Part shown: positions 47,314-58,612 of the stretch, piece after piece
Layout of the letters: every line of letters starts with the position of its first letter
Numbering within the stretch: the first letter of the stretch is position 1
Source: Ruegeria atlantica
GTDB lineage: Bacteria; Pseudomonadota; Alphaproteobacteria; Rhodobacterales; Rhodobacteraceae
Length of the DNA: 64,000 nucleotides
Assembly (NCBI RefSeq): GCF_013032455.1
Contig: NZ_WQCF01000004.1
Span: 248,001 to 312,000, forward strand
Direction of reading: 5' to 3'
Translations under genes and position numbers: made by a program
The notes under the pieces: generated by a model
Told to the model about the DNA's origin: nothing
The model's database searches: none
What the model saw: the letters and a program-made list of their open reading frames with translations, nothing else

Positions 47314-47398
47314 AGCTGTGCCCTCCCGTGACACGCCCCGAAACGGGGCATGCCCTCAGCCTAGCGGTGCAAAAACGCTGTGGCAACAAATGGCTGGC

Positions 47399-50300
47399 TC
47401 AGATTTCCTCTACCGACATCACGCCATCCAGCGATTTAATCGCGCCCTTGATCTGCGGGTTGATCGGAAAATCCTGCCCCAGGTCCATCTCCACATCACC
47501 CGGCAAACCCGGGTCCAGCAAACAGATAGAGATCGGTCCCTTGGCCGCCCGTTTGGCTGCACCGGCGGCCTCTTCAAGGACCTTGGCAACCGTTGGTAAC
47601 ACCTCCGGCACATCCACAAAAATCCGCAATCCTGTTGCTCCGGCCTCAGCAACAACCGCGTCCACGGGCCCGACAGAATTCGCAAGCAGCTTGAGTTGAT
47701 CAGATTCCATTTCGGCTTTGACGGTCAGCGCCACTTGCGACCCACTCTCCAGAAACTCACGCGATTTCTCCAGCGTTTCCGAGAACAACGTGACCTCGTA
47801 CGCCCCCGACGGGTCGGACAATTGCGCAAAAGCAAAGCGGTTGCCCTTGGCTGACTTCCGCTCCTGCCGCCCGGAAACCACACCGGCCATCTTCGCGATG
47901 AAAGGCCCCGAGCGCGCCTGTTCCGTCACCTCGTCTAACGTCATGACTTTCTTGCGTTTCAGCGCGGGCATGTAGTCGTCCAACGGGTGGCCGGACAAAT
48001 AGAACCCGATTGCCTTGAATTCTTCGCTCAGACGTTCCGCCGGCAACCAGTCGGGTGTGGGCGACAGCCGGGGTTCGGGCAGGTCGTCACCCGCCTCACC
48101 AAACAGCGACACTTGGTTCGAATTCTTCTGATCGTGGATGGCCGCGGAATACTGCACCAGCGGATCAAGACTCTCGAAGACCCTGCGGCGATTTTTGTCG
48201 AGCTGATCAAACGCCCCAGCACGGGCCAGCATCTCCAATGGGCGTTTACCGACTTTTTTTAGGTCAACCCGACGAGCGAAGTCGAACAGGTTGACGAAAG
48301 GTTTATCCCCGCGCCCATCAACCACGAGGTTCATCGCCTCTACACCGACATTTTTCAACGCGCCCAGCGCGTAGACCAGTTCGCCATTCACCACGTCAAA
48401 CGTCGACAAAGAACGGTTTACGCATGGCGGGACATAGGGCAATTCCAGCCCCTTGCGGACCTCTTCAAAATAGACGGCCAGCTTGTCGGTCAGATGGATA
48501 TCGCAGTTCATAACGCCAGCCATGAACTCGACCGGGTGGTTCGCCTTCAACCAACCAGTTTGATAGCTGACCACCGCATAGGCGGCGGCGTGGGATTTAT
48601 TGAACCCGTAGTTGGCGAATTTCTCAAGCAGGTCGAAGACTTCGCTAGCCTTTTTGGCATCCACGCCATTCTCACCCGCGCCCTTTTCAAATTTCGGGCG
48701 CTCGGCGTCCATCGCCTCTTTGATCTTTTTACCCATCGCGCGGCGCAACAGGTCAGCGCCGCCAAGGCTGTAGCCAGCCATCACCTGCGCGATCTGCATC
48801 ACCTGTTCCTGATAGACGATGATGCCCTGCGTTTCCTCAAGGATATGGTCGATCAGCGGGTGAACCGAGGTGATCTCGCGCAGCCCGTTCTTGACCTCGC
48901 AATAGGTTGGAATGTTCTCCATCGGACCCGGACGATAGAGTGCCACGAGGGCCACGATATCCTCGATACAGGTCGGTTTCATGCGCTTGAGCGCATCCAT
49001 CATGCCCGAGGATTCAACCTGGAACACCGCAACGGTCTTGGCCGCCGAATAGAGCTTATACGTCGCCTCATCATCCAATGGGATCGCGTTGATCTGGTTC
49101 TCGGCCCCCTCGGCAGGTTCATAGAGTTCCGTGCCATCCGCCGCGATATGCAGGGGTCGCCCGGACTTAAAGATGATGTCCATCGCGTTCTGGATCACCG
49201 TCAGCGTTTTCAGACCGAGAAAGTCGAACTTCACCAGCCCGGCCTGTTCCACCCATTTCATGTTGAACTGGGTCGCCGGCATGTCGGACCTGGGGTCCTG
49301 ATAGAGCGGCACAAGCGCGTCCAAGGGACGGTCCCCGATCACCACACCCGCCGCGTGGGTCGAAGCGTTCCGCAACAACCCCTCGACCTGCTGGCCGTAA
49401 GTGAGCAACCGATCGACGACTTCTTCGCTCCGCGCCTCTTCCCGCAGGCGGGGTTCGTCTTTCAGCGCCTTTTCGATAGAAACAGGTTTTACGCCCTCGA
49501 CCGGGATCATCTTGGACAAGCGATCCACCTGCCCGTAAGGCATCTGCAGAACCCGCCCGATATCGCGCACGGCAGCTTTCGACAACAAGGCACCGAAGGT
49601 GATGATCTGCCCGACTTTGTCGCGCCCATATTTCTGCTGCACGTAGCGGATCACCTCTTCTCGGCGATCCATGCAGAAGTCGATATCGAAGTCGGGCATC
49701 GAGACCCGCTCGGGGTTCAGGAACCGTTCGAACAGCAGCGAATAGCGTAGCGGATCAAGGTCGGTAATCGTCAGCGCATAAGCCACTAGCGAACCCGCAC
49801 CCGAGCCCCGCCCTGGCCCCACCGGGATGTCTTCGTCCTTCGCCCACTGGATGAAATCGGCGACGATCAGGAAGTAGCCGGGGAACCCCATACCTTCGAT
49901 GATATCGAGTTCGAAATCCAACCGTTCCTGATATTCCTCGGGCGTCACCGCATGGGGGATCACAGCCAAACGTTTTTGCAGGCCCTCATTGGCGATGCGG
50001 CGCAGCTCCGCAACTTCGTCATCGGCAAATTTCGGCAGTATCGGATCACGGCGATAGGCCATGAAAGCGCAGCGCTTGGCGATCTCGACTGTGTTCTCGA
50101 TAGCCTCAGGCAGGTCCGCGAACAGGGTCGCCATCTCTTGCTGCGACTTGAAGTAATGCTGCGCGGTCAGGCGGCGGCGGCCCTCCTGCTGGTCGACATA
50201 GGCGCCCTCGGCGATACAAATCAGCGCGTCGTGAGCCTCATACATATCTGATGTGGGGAAATAGACGTCATTGGTGGCGACCAGCGGCAGGTTCTTGACA

Positions 50301-50899
50301 TAGGCCATCTCGACATGGCCGCGTTCGGTCAGGCGTTCCGCCTCAGGCTGGCCGCCTTCGCCGGGATGGCGTTGCAGTTCGACGTAGAGGCGGTCTGGGA
50401 ACATCCCAGCCAACCGATCTACCAGAGCCTCCGCCGCCGGGCGTTGCCCCTGCTGCAAAAGCATCCCAACCGGCCCATCCGGCCCGCCGGTCAGGCAGAT
50501 CAGGCCGTCCGATCGGTCCGCGAGTTCTTCCAGTGTGACCTGCGGTAGCTGCCCACCTTTATCGACGTAAAGGCAGGAACTCAGCTTCATCAGGTTCTCG
50601 TACCCCTCTTCGGACTGCGCCAGCAAAACAAGCGGCGCGGGTATTTTGGGCTTTTCCCCCGGTTGCGCCTTCACATAGGTCAGGTCGACCTGACAGCCCA
50701 TAATCGGCTGCACCCCTGCCCCGCTGGCAGTCACGGAAAACTCCAAGGCCGAGAACATGCTGTTGGTGTCGGTAACGGCGACGGCGGGCATCTCCATCTT
50801 CTCGCACAGCGCTGGCAATTTTTTCAGCCGCACGGCACCTTCCAGCAGAGAATACTCGGTGTGAACGCGGAGGTGAATGAATCGAGGGGAACTGCTCAT
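47399..50899 (-). CDS. dnaE: DNA polymerase III alpha subunit
   Basis: An 1166-residue replicative polymerase of the DnaE1 type. The N-terminal PHP domain opens with FIHLRVHTEYSLLEGAVRL; the catalytic Asp pair is in PDFDIDFCMDRREEVI with the third Asp further on; NYGFNKSHAAAYA and GRGSGAGSLVAYA are standard palm/finger motifs. The C-terminus holds the HhH and OB domains and the beta-binding region. Length and motifs are normal; no intein seen. It is divergent from xdhA. Confidence 0.97.
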   Translation of the reverse strand: MSSSPRFIHLRVHTEYSLLEGAVRLKKLPALCEKMEMPAVAVTDTNSMFSALEFSVTASGAGVQPIMGCQVDLTYVKAQPGEKPKIPAPLVLLAQSEEGYENLMKLSSCLYVDKGGQLPQVTLEELADRSDGLICLTGGPDGPVGMLLQQGQRPAAEALVDRLAGMFPDRLYVELQRHPGEGGQPEAERLTERGHVEMAYVKNLPLVATNDVYFPTSDMYEAHDALICIAEGAYVDQQEGRRRLTAQHYFKSQQEMATLFADLPEAIENTVEIAKRCAFMAYRRDPILPKFADDEVAELRRIANEGLQKRLAVIPHAVTPEEYQERLDFELDIIEGMGFPGYFLIVADFIQWAKDEDIPVGPGRGSGAGSLVAYALTITDLDPLRYSLLFERFLNPERVSMPDFDIDFCMDRREEVIRYVQQKYGRDKVGQIITFGALLSKAAVRDIGRVLQMPYGQVDRLSKMIPVEGVKPVSIEKALKDEPRLREEARSEEVVDRLLTYGQQVEGLLRNASTHAAGVVIGDRPLDALVPLYQDPRSDMPATQFNMKWVEQAGLVKFDFLGLKTLTVIQNAMDIIFKSGRPLHIAADGTELYEPAEGAENQINAIPLDDEATYKLYSAAKTVAVFQVESSGMMDALKRMKPTCIEDIVALVALYRPGPMENIPTYCEVKNGLREITSVHPLIDHILEETQGIIVYQEQVMQIAQVMAGYSLGGADLLRRAMGKKIKEAMDAERPKFEKGAGENGVDAKKASEVFDLLEKFANYGFNKSHAAAYAVVSYQTGWLKANHPVEFMAGVMNCDIHLTDKLAVYFEEVRKGLELPYVPPCVNRSLSTFDVVNGELVYALGALKNVGVEAMNLVVDGRGDKPFVNLFDFARRVDLKKVGKRPLEMLARAGAFDQLDKNRRRVFESLDPLVQYSAAIHDQKNSNQVSLFGEAGDDLPEPRLSPTPDWLPAERLSEEFKAIGFYLSGHPLDDYMPALKRKKVMTLDEVTEQARSGPFIAKMAGVVSGRQERKSAKGNRFAFAQLSDPSGAYEVTLFSETLEKSREFLESGSQVALTVKAEMESDQLKLLANSVGPVDAVVAEAGATGLRIFVDVPEVLPTVAKVLEEAAGAAKRAAKGPISICLLDPGLPGDVEMDLGQDFPINPQIKGAIKSLDGVMSVEEI

Positions 50900-51243
50900 A
50901 CCGCCTACGCTATCCCACCCAGCTGCGCTGCAAAAGCGGGAACCGACGCTTTTGGATGCTTAAAATATCGACTTGGATTATTCGGCTTTTTTAGAAGGTG
51001 CTTCGGGAGCGTTTACAGCACCCCGCAGGAAAACACTTTAATTTCAGAAGCATGGTCGCTACACAATTACTGCATATTCGCGCAGATCAGGGGTAATGAT
51101 ACATCATATAGGCAGTTTTTCTTGCCAGAGAAGCCGTCGTGTTTCTAACATCTGAAAGCAAGCTATCCGCCCGCTACTCTTTCTACGTCGCATCGAAGGA
51201 GGGCACCGAAGGGCGCAACCGGGTAAGGCGACGGGTTTCTCGT
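50900..51243. other. Divergent intergenic region dnaE/xdhA
   Basis: About 340 bases, AT-richer than the flanks, without a supportable gene; a frame continuous with xdhA is open back to 51139 but not protein-like. It contains a hairpin AAAAGCG/CGCTTTT (50932-50952) and an ATGAT-AC-ATCAT inverted repeat (51096-51107) placed where an operator of the xdh operon could lie. Confidence 0.5.
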
Positions 51244-52605
51244 ATGAAAATCACGTTTCTTCTGAACGGAGAGACCGTGGAACTGGCGGATGTCGATCCG
51301 ACAGCAACCCTGCTGGATTGGTTGCGCGAGGATCGCGGTCTGACCGGCACCAAGGAAGGCTGCAACGAAGGCGATTGCGGTGCCTGCACTGTCATGGTGA
51401 CGGATGAGGGCGGTGCCAAGGCGCTGAACTCCTGCATCCTGTTTCTGCCGCAGTTGCATGGTAAAGCTGTGCGCACTGTCGAAGGTGCCAGCGGCCCGAA
51501 TGGCGAGGCCCACCCAGTGCAACAGACGATGGTGGACCTCCATGGTTCGCAATGCGGATTCTGCACCCCCGGATTCATCATGTCGATGGTGGCCAGCCAT
51601 GCCAATGGTGCAACCGACCACGACACGCAGCTTGCGGGCAATCTGTGCCGCTGCACTGGCTATGCGCCGATCATCCGCGCCGCGAAAGCGGCCGAAGAGC
51701 AACCCGTACCTGTGTGGGTCAAAGACAAACCAATCGCGACACCAGCCGCATCACCCATGCTGCCCGGCTCGTCCGATGAGTTGGCGGTGGTTTACGCAGA
51801 GAACCCGAATGCAACTCTGGTTGCCGGGGCGACCGACGTTGGCCTGTGGGTCACCAAGCAACTGCGCGATCTGGATCCGGTTATCTTCCTCAATCGCTGC
51901 GAAGATCTGAAACAAATCACGATTACCGATGAAGAAATCCGTTTTGGCGCCATGGTCGACATGAACCGTATGGGCGAGGCGCTGGCCGACCACCACCCAT
52001 CCTATGCCGAGATGATCCGCCGCTACGCCAGCGTTCAGGTGCGTCATGCGGCCACCGTCGGCGGCAACATCGCAAACGGTTCACCTATCGGAGACAACCC
52101 GCCAGCCCTGATTGCTCTGGGCGCGACCCTACATCTACGCAAAGGCGATGAGCGGCGCTCGATCCCGTTGGAGGAGTTCTTCCTCGACTACGGGAAACAA
52201 GACCGCGCCCCCGGCGAATTTGTCGAGGCCGTCAGCTTCCCGCGTCAGGTCGATCGGTTGAAGACGTACAAACTCAGCAAGCGGTTCGATCAAGATATCT
52301 CGGCCGTTTGTGGCTGTTTCAATATCACCGTTACGAACGGCAATGTCACACAAGCACGGATCGCGTTTGGGGGCATGGCTGGCACTCCGAAACGGGCCAC
52401 CCATGTCGAGGCCGCTCTGATCGGAAAGCTATGGACGCGCGAAACCATTGACGCCGCGCTACCTGCCTTTGGCAAGGACTATTCACCACTCACGGACATG
52501 CGCGCTTCGGCCACCTATCGTCTGGAAACCGCCAAGGCGATGCTTGAGAGGTATTACCTTGAGGATCAGGGCGAAGTGACCAATGTGCTGGAGGTGTCGG
52601 CATGA
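51244..52605 (+). CDS. xdhA: Xanthine dehydrogenase small subunit (2Fe-2S / FAD)
   Basis: A 453-residue subunit that carries electrons from the molybdenum site to NAD. The first 2Fe-2S cluster ligands are in [12 protein letters not shown] (Cys40, 45, 48), the second in [10 protein letters not shown] and LCRCTGY; the FAD domain follows with [11 protein letters not shown] and [14 protein letters not shown]. Length fits the two-subunit bacterial type. ATG 51244 (MKITFLLNG) is the family start. First gene of the xdhABC-ABC importer operon, overlapping xdhB by four bases. Confidence 0.95.
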   Translation: MKITFLLNGETVELADVDPTATLLDWLREDRGLTGTKEGCNEGDCGACTVMVTDEGGAKALNSCILFLPQLHGKAVRTVEGASGPNGEAHPVQQTMVDLHGSQCGFCTPGFIMSMVASHANGATDHDTQLAGNLCRCTGYAPIIRAAKAAEEQPVPVWVKDKPIATPAASPMLPGSSDELAVVYAENPNATLVAGATDVGLWVTKQLRDLDPVIFLNRCEDLKQITITDEEIRFGAMVDMNRMGEALADHHPSYAEMIRRYASVQVRHAATVGGNIANGSPIGDNPPALIALGATLHLRKGDERRSIPLEEFFLDYGKQDRAPGEFVEAVSFPRQVDRLKTYKLSKRFDQDISAVCGCFNITVTNGNVTQARIAFGGMAGTPKRATHVEAALIGKLWTRETIDAALPAFGKDYSPLTDMRASATYRLETAKAMLERYYLEDQGEVTNVLEVSA

Positions 52606-55016
52606 GCGTGACCAAGCCCCTTCCCCATGACGCAGCACCGTTGCATGTGTCCGGTTCGGCCCGTTACGTGGATGACATCCCCACGCCAAAGGGCAGCTTG
52701 CACTTAGCCTTTGGCCTGAGCCCAATTGCCAAGGGCAAGATCGCAGCAATGGACCTGTCGGCAGTAAAGGCCGCCGAGGGTGTCGTAATGGTCATGACCG
52801 CTGAGGATTTACCCTTTGCCAATGACGTCTCGCCCTCGATCCATGATGAACCGTTGCTTTCGGACGGCACCGTTCACTATATCGGTCAGCCGGTGTTCCT
52901 GGTCGTCGCCAGCAGCCATCTGGCCGCGCGCAAGGCCGCCCGTTTGGGCAAGGTAGACTATACTGAGGAAACACCGATCCTGACCATTGAGGAGGCACTG
53001 GCCGCTGATAGCCGGTTTGAGGACGGTCCCCGCATCTATGCCAAGGGTGACGCGGATGCGGCCATCGCAAGCGCGGCCCATGTGATCGAAGGGTCCTTTG
53101 AACTCGGCGGGCAGGAGCATTTTTATTTGGAAGGTCAGGCTGCTTTGGCCGTGCCGAATGAGGGTAGGGATATGCTGGTCTATAGCTCAACCCAGCACCC
53201 AACCGAGATCCAGCACAAGGTAGCTGATGCTCTGGGTGTTCCCATGCACACGGTCCGGGTTGAGACCCGCCGTATGGGTGGCGGCTTTGGCGGCAAAGAA
53301 AGCCAAGGCAATGCTTTGGCCGTTGCTTGCGCCATCGCTGCGCGTGCGACCGGCAAGGCCTGCAAGATGCGCTATGACCGTGACGATGACATGATCATCA
53401 CCGGCAAGCGCCATGCGTTCCGGATTTCGTACAAAGCCGGGTTTGATGAGGACGGGCACGTTCAAGGCGTGTCCTTCCACCAATACGCCATCTGCGGTTG
53501 GGCGCAGGACCTATCCCTACCCGTCGCGGACCGCGCGATGCTGCATTCGGATAACGCTTATCTGTTGCCGAACGCTCGGATCGAAAGCCACCGGCTGAAG
53601 ACTAACACCCAATCCGCCACCGCCTATCGCGGCTTCGGAGGACCGCAGGGCATGGTCGGGATTGAAAGGGTCATGGACCACGCCGCCCATGAACTTGGGC
53701 TGGACCCGGTCGAGCTGCGCCGCCGGAACTATTACGAGCCCGCCCATACGCCAACCATGGAACCTGAGCATCTGGCAAAGCGCCCATTGGTACGTGTCGA
53801 TCCACGTGAGGATCTAACGAGCCTGGGCGCTGTCGAGCAGGTAGAGACGGCACCGCTTGTCCGTCCGGTGCCGGCAGGCGGCAACACAACGCCTTATGGT
53901 ATGGAAGTCACCGATTTCGAATTGCATGGCATGACCGAAGCCCTGCTGAAGTCCAGCGACTATGCCACGCGCAAAGTCGCGATCGAGAAATGGAACGCCG
54001 AAAACAGCGTGATCAAAAAGGGCATCGCTTTTTCACCAGTCAAGTTCGGCATTTCTTTCACGCTGACGCACCTGAACCAGGCCGGGGCACTGGTGCATGT
54101 GTATCAGGATGGCTCGGTCCACCTGAACCATGGCGGTACCGAAATGGGTCAGGGTCTTTTTCAGAAGGTTGCGCAGGTGGCCGCGTCGCGCTTTGGCATC
54201 CCGCTGGAGATGGTCAAGATCACTGCCACCGATACGGCCAAGGTTCCCAACACGTCGGCCACGGCGGCGTCCTCGGGCAGTGACTTGAATGGTATGGCGG
54301 TGAAAGCTGCCTGTGATACGATCCGCACCCGGATGGCAGACTATTTGGCCGAACGGCACCAGGCTGATCCATCGACGGTCGTCTTCTCGGATGGCCACGT
54401 ATCGGTTGGCGACGAACGCTATACCTTTGCAGAAGCTGCGGCACTGACCTATCAAGGCCGGGTCAGTCTGTCGGCGACCGGATACTACAAAACGCCGAGA
54501 ATCGAATGGGACCGGATCAAAGGCCGCGGTCGTCCGTTCTTCTACTTCGCTTATGGCGCATCAATAACCGAGGTTGCTGTCGATACTCTGACCGGCGAGA
54601 ACCGCATCCTGCGCACGGATATCTTGCATGACGCGGGCGCATCTCTGAACCCGGCGCTGGACATCGGACAAGTCGAAGGCGGTTACGTACAAGGCGCGGG
54701 CTGGCTGACGACCGAAGAACTGGTCTGGGACGGCAAGGGCAATCTGCGGACCCACGCGCCCTCGACCTACAAGATTCCGGCCTGCTCGGACCGGCCTGAT
54801 ATCTTCAACGTCGCGCTTTGGGATGGTGAGAACCGCGAAGACACGATCTATCGCTCAAAAGCGGTGGGTGAACCGCCCTTTATGCTTGGCATATCGGCAT
54901 GGCTGGCGCTGTCCAATGCGGTGGCGGCCTGCGGTGACAGCTACCCTGCATTGGATGCGCCTGCAACTGCCGAGGAAATCTGGCGCGGCGTCCAAAGGAT
55001 GAAGGGAGGCATCTGA
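52602..55016 (+). CDS. xdhB: Xanthine dehydrogenase molybdopterin-binding subunit
   Basis: An 804-residue catalytic subunit that oxidises hypoxanthine and xanthine to urate. It opens with [14 protein letters not shown] and has the molybdopterin motifs [29 protein letters not shown] and the Glu in VGEPPFML (about residue 757), the base catalyst of the family. Slightly longer than Rhodobacter capsulatus XdhB. Start overlaps the xdhA stop (ATGA), and the stop overlaps xdhC (TGATG). Confidence 0.96.
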   Translation: MSVTKPLPHDAAPLHVSGSARYVDDIPTPKGSLHLAFGLSPIAKGKIAAMDLSAVKAAEGVVMVMTAEDLPFANDVSPSIHDEPLLSDGTVHYIGQPVFLVVASSHLAARKAARLGKVDYTEETPILTIEEALAADSRFEDGPRIYAKGDADAAIASAAHVIEGSFELGGQEHFYLEGQAALAVPNEGRDMLVYSSTQHPTEIQHKVADALGVPMHTVRVETRRMGGGFGGKESQGNALAVACAIAARATGKACKMRYDRDDDMIITGKRHAFRISYKAGFDEDGHVQGVSFHQYAICGWAQDLSLPVADRAMLHSDNAYLLPNARIESHRLKTNTQSATAYRGFGGPQGMVGIERVMDHAAHELGLDPVELRRRNYYEPAHTPTMEPEHLAKRPLVRVDPREDLTSLGAVEQVETAPLVRPVPAGGNTTPYGMEVTDFELHGMTEALLKSSDYATRKVAIEKWNAENSVIKKGIAFSPVKFGISFTLTHLNQAGALVHVYQDGSVHLNHGGTEMGQGLFQKVAQVAASRFGIPLEMVKITATDTAKVPNTSATAASSGSDLNGMAVKAACDTIRTRMADYLAERHQADPSTVVFSDGHVSVGDERYTFAEAAALTYQGRVSLSATGYYKTPRIEWDRIKGRGRPFFYFAYGASITEVAVDTLTGENRILRTDILHDAGASLNPALDIGQVEGGYVQGAGWLTTEELVWDGKGNLRTHAPSTYKIPACSDRPDIFNVALWDGENREDTIYRSKAVGEPPFMLGISAWLALSNAVAACGDSYPALDAPATAEEIWRGVQRMKGGI

Positions 55017-55951
55017 TGGGATTTGATCGAGAGGCTTTGAGGGAGGCGGTCAAAACCCACGGGAAAGTCACTCGGGTGGTCATCGCTGCCATCAGGGGAT
55101 CATCCCCGCGCGAAGTCGGCGCCGCCATGCTGGTTTGGGAGAACGGGCAAAGCGGCACGATCGGAGGCGGCACGCTGGAATACCAAGCGACAGAGGCTGC
55201 ACGATCCCAAACCGCGCCAGCCAAGCTGACGCAACATGCGCTTGGGCCAGATATGGGGCAGTGCTGCGGCGGCGCGGTTTCACTGCTGAGTGAGGTTTAT
55301 GACCTAGAGGCCGTTGATGCGCTGGATAATATAGTTATCGCGCGGTCTCCGGCATGCAAAGACATGCCCCTGTCGGTTAAACGCCTGCAGGCAGCGGCAC
55401 GAGGTCAGGGCATCGCGCCGGAACCGCAACTGGTGGACGGTTGGATGGTGGAACCGGTGCATAAACCCACCCGTAATTTGTGGATCTGGGGCGCAGGCCA
55501 TGTCGGCCGTGCGTTGGTGGATGTTTTGTCCCCGCTGCCCGATTTTGCAATCACCTGGGTCGATACCGGGCCGGAACGGTTTCCGGATGCGTTTCCAGCC
55601 GGAGTAACTTCGGTGCCAACCACAAAACCAACTGAACTGGTCCGTCATGCGCCAAGCGATGCCGAGCATCTAGTGCTGACTTATTCACACACTATGGATT
55701 TAGAGCTGTGCAACCGGCTGCTTTCGCATGATTTTCGCTTTGCTGGCCTGATCGGCTCGGCTACGAAATGGGCGCGATTCCGATCGCGGCTAGCGACCCT
55801 TGGGCATTCGCCCGAACGGATCAGCCGGATCACCTGTCCAATCGGCGAACCCGGTTTGGGCAAACACCCGCAGATGATCGCCGTTGGCGTCGCCGCGCAG
55901 CTCTTGCGCCCGGCCCGACAGAGTGAATTGAAGAAGGACCTGAGCGCGTGA
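55016..55951 (+). CDS. xdhC: Xanthine dehydrogenase accessory protein XdhC
   Basis: A 311-residue chaperone that in Rhodobacter capsulatus binds the molybdenum cofactor, promotes its sulfuration and inserts it into XdhB. N-terminal part has IRGSSPREVGAAMLV and GQCCGG; a Rossmann segment WIWGAGHVGRALVDVL follows, then LIGSATKWARFRSRL. It starts one base inside xdhB and overlaps the next ABC gene by four bases, so all are translationally coupled. Confidence 0.94.
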   Translation: MGFDREALREAVKTHGKVTRVVIAAIRGSSPREVGAAMLVWENGQSGTIGGGTLEYQATEAARSQTAPAKLTQHALGPDMGQCCGGAVSLLSEVYDLEAVDALDNIVIARSPACKDMPLSVKRLQAAARGQGIAPEPQLVDGWMVEPVHKPTRNLWIWGAGHVGRALVDVLSPLPDFAITWVDTGPERFPDAFPAGVTSVPTTKPTELVRHAPSDAEHLVLTYSHTMDLELCNRLLSHDFRFAGLIGSATKWARFRSRLATLGHSPERISRITCPIGEPGLGKHPQMIAVGVAAQLLRPARQSELKKDLSA

Positions 55952-57465
55952 CCACTCCACTTTTAAGCTTGCAAGGGCTGACCAAGGCCTATCCCGGCGT
56001 CGTGGCCAATGATCAGGTGTCCTTTGACATCGGTGAGGGCGAGGTTCACGCCCTGCTGGGCGAAAACGGCGCGGGAAAATCCACGCTGGTGAAAATGATC
56101 TACGGTCTGGTGAAGCCCGACAGCGGCACCATGCTGCTGCGTGGCCAGCCCTTTGCGCCCCCCGAACCCCGTGCGGCACGGGCCGACGGGATCGCAATGG
56201 TGTTCCAGCATTTCTCGCTATTCGACGCGTTGAACGTGGCCGAGAATATAGCGCTGGGAATGGAGAACCCTCCGCCGATGAGCGATCTGGCCTCGCGTAT
56301 CCGCGAAGTTTCAGAGACGTATGGCCTGCCGCTGGACCCCTTCCGCACGGTTGGCGACCTGTCCGCCGGTGAACGTCAACGGGTCGAGATCATTCGCTGT
56401 CTGTTGCAGGACCCCAAGCTGTTGATCATGGACGAGCCGACCTCGGTTCTGACACCGCAAGAAGTCGATATCCTGTTTGAAACGCTAAATAAATTACGGT
56501 CCGAGGGGACCTCGATCCTGTATATCTCGCACAAACTGGAAGAAATCCGAACCCTGTGTGACCACGCCACGATCCTGCGGCTTGGCAAGAATGTGGGTGA
56601 ATGTGTTCCATCCGAGACCTCAGCACGCGACATGGCCGAGATGATGGTCGGTTCGACCCTACAGACGCCGGAGCGTTCGGGCCGTGAGTTCGGTGAGGTC
56701 GCACTGGATGTTAGCGGGTTGTCGGTACCGTCGCCGTCGGAATTTGGAACCGCCTTGAAAAACGTCCACATGACGGTGCGAAAAGGCGAAGTATTGGGTA
56801 TCGGCGGAGTCGCTGGTAACGGCCAAGACGAATTGCTCGGGGTTTTGTCGGGTGAAATCCCGACTGCTGCCGACGCGATCAAGTTCAACGGACAGCAGAT
56901 CGGCAAACTCGGCCCAACCGCGCGGCGAAAGCTGGGTGTGTTAACAGCACCAGAGGAACGTCTTGGCCATGCGGCTGCTCCGGACATGAGCCTGACCGAG
57001 AACGCCCTGCTTACCGGATCAGTGCGCGAAGGGTTGGAAAACAATGGCTTCCTGAAATGGGCTGAGACAAAAGGCTTTGCTGAAAAGATCATCAGTGCTT
57101 TTGACGTCCGCACGCCAGGGCCAGAGAACGCAGCCCGTTCGCTGTCGGGCGGCAACCTGCAGAAGTTCGTGATCGGTCGCGAAGTGCTGCAAAACCCTGA
57201 CGTGCTGGTGGTGAACCAGCCAACATGGGGCGTGGATGCTGCGGCTGCGGCCTCGATCCGGCAGGCTATTCTGGATCTGGCCGCCAAGGGAACGGCGGTG
57301 ATCTGCATTTCGCAGGATCTGGACGAGTTGATGGAAATATCGGACAGCTTTGCCGCGTTGAACGAAGGTCGCCTGAGTGCTCCGCGTCCTACCACCGGCC
57401 TGACGGTTGATGAAATCGGCCTGATGATGGGTGGCGCGCACGGAATGGAGGTGGCGCATGTGTGA
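55948..57465 (+). CDS. ABC transporter ATP-binding protein, BMP/nucleoside-type importer
   Basis: A 505-residue protein with two fused ATPase domains as in sugar and nucleoside (YufO/RbsA-like) importers. Domain 1 has Walker A GENGAGKST, signature LSAGERQRVEI and Walker B LLIMDEPT. Domain 2 has the usual degenerate Walker A (GGVAGNGQDE) and signature LSGGNLQK. GTG start overlapping xdhC. Its place in the xdh operon suggests purine bases or nucleosides as substrate. Confidence 0.92.
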   Translation: MTTPLLSLQGLTKAYPGVVANDQVSFDIGEGEVHALLGENGAGKSTLVKMIYGLVKPDSGTMLLRGQPFAPPEPRAARADGIAMVFQHFSLFDALNVAENIALGMENPPPMSDLASRIREVSETYGLPLDPFRTVGDLSAGERQRVEIIRCLLQDPKLLIMDEPTSVLTPQEVDILFETLNKLRSEGTSILYISHKLEEIRTLCDHATILRLGKNVGECVPSETSARDMAEMMVGSTLQTPERSGREFGEVALDVSGLSVPSPSEFGTALKNVHMTVRKGEVLGIGGVAGNGQDELLGVLSGEIPTAADAIKFNGQQIGKLGPTARRKLGVLTAPEERLGHAAAPDMSLTENALLTGSVREGLENNGFLKWAETKGFAEKIISAFDVRTPGPENAARSLSGGNLQKFVIGREVLQNPDVLVVNQPTWGVDAAAAASIRQAILDLAAKGTAVICISQDLDELMEISDSFAALNEGRLSAPRPTTGLTVDEIGLMMGGAHGMEVAHV

Positions 57466-57528
57466 TCTGTGGTGCCGCCTTCGGCGAGAGTATTTGGAAA
57501 AAGATGAAAAACGCTGGGGGATGAGGGG

Positions 57529-58611
57529 ATGATTGTGTTGGAGAAACGGCCTCAGCCGTCCAAGGCGTGGACTTATGCCACCCCATTGGTCGCGGTTCTG
57601 GCAACGATGTTTTTTGGTGGCGTGTTGTTCGCCATTCTGGGCAAAAACCCGATTCAGGCCATCGGCACCATTTTTTGGGAGCCCCTGTTTGGCGAATTTG
57701 CCTTTTACTACCGTCCGCAACTGCTAGTGAAGAGTGCGCCGTTGGTGTTGATCGCGATTGGCCTGTCGCTCGGTTTCCGTGCAGGTATCTGGAATATCGG
57801 GGCCGAGGGCCAATACATCATGGGGGCCATTTTCGGCGCAGGCGCTGGTCTGGCCTTTTACCCTTTGGATGCGTGGTTCATTTTCCCGATCATGGTGATT
57901 GCGGGCGCGCTTGGTGGCTGGCTCTGGGCAAGTATACCGGCCTTTCTGAAGGTCCGCTTTGGCACCAATGAAATCCTCGTCTCGCTGATGCTGGTTTATG
58001 TGGCCGAGCAGATGCTGGCCTCGGTCTCGCTGGGGCTGCTGAAAAACCCCGAAGGGTTCGGCTTTCCCGGCTCACGCAACCTGCAATCCTATGACAGCGC
58101 ACATAATGCTGAGCTGATTGCTGGGTCGGGGATGCATTGGGGTGTTGTCACGGCTCTGATCGCCGTAATCTTTGCCTATGTTCTGCTGAACCGGCACATG
58201 CTTGGTTTCCACATTCGTTTGACGGGTGAGGCACCCCGCGCGGCGAAATTCGCCGGTGTGAACCCTGCCCGTCTTATCCTGTTCTGCCTGGGTCTGTCCG
58301 GCGCTCTGGCAGGTCTTGCGGGGATGTTCGAAGTCTCGGGCCCGTCGGGCGTGGTCAGCATCGACTTTAACGTGGGCTATGGCTTTACCGCGATCATCGT
58401 GGCCTTTCTGGGCCGTCTGCATCCGGTGGGTATCCTGCTAGCCGGTGGCCTGATGGCGCTGACCTATATTGGCGGTGAAATCGCTCAGTCTCAGCTGGGT
58501 CTGCCTGCCGCCGCCATTCAGGTGTTCCAGGGGATGCTCCTATTCTTCCTGCTGGCTTTCGATCTTCTGACAAACTACCGCATCCGTGCGGCCCGTAGCG
58601 AGGTAGCGTGA
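57529..58611 (+). CDS. ABC transporter permease, BMP/nucleoside-type importer, subunit 1
   Basis: A 360-residue inner-membrane permease of the BPD_transp_2 (branched-chain/nucleoside) type, with about nine or ten hydrophobic segments. Recognisable are IGLSLGFRAGIWNIGAEGQY, RFGTNEILVSLMLVYVA and GYGFTAIIVAFLGRLHPVG. YufP-like. Separated from the ATPase gene by 63 bases and from the second permease by one base. Confidence 0.92.
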   Translation: MIVLEKRPQPSKAWTYATPLVAVLATMFFGGVLFAILGKNPIQAIGTIFWEPLFGEFAFYYRPQLLVKSAPLVLIAIGLSLGFRAGIWNIGAEGQYIMGAIFGAGAGLAFYPLDAWFIFPIMVIAGALGGWLWASIPAFLKVRFGTNEILVSLMLVYVAEQMLASVSLGLLKNPEGFGFPGSRNLQSYDSAHNAELIAGSGMHWGVVTALIAVIFAYVLLNRHMLGFHIRLTGEAPRAAKFAGVNPARLILFCLGLSGALAGLAGMFEVSGPSGVVSIDFNVGYGFTAIIVAFLGRLHPVGILLAGGLMALTYIGGEIAQSQLGLPAAAIQVFQGMLLFFLLAFDLLTNYRIRAARSEVA

Positions 58612-58612
58612 T

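Noticed and set aside
48494..49750. 418-residue plus-strand frame inside dnaE
   Set aside because: Antisense shadow of dnaE; composition (His/Arg/Gln-rich) is typical of reverse-strand frames in GC-rich genes.
56376..57395. 339-residue minus-strand frame inside the ABC ATPase gene
   Set aside because: Ser/Arg/Pro-rich antisense frame; the plus strand has both ATPase domains intact.
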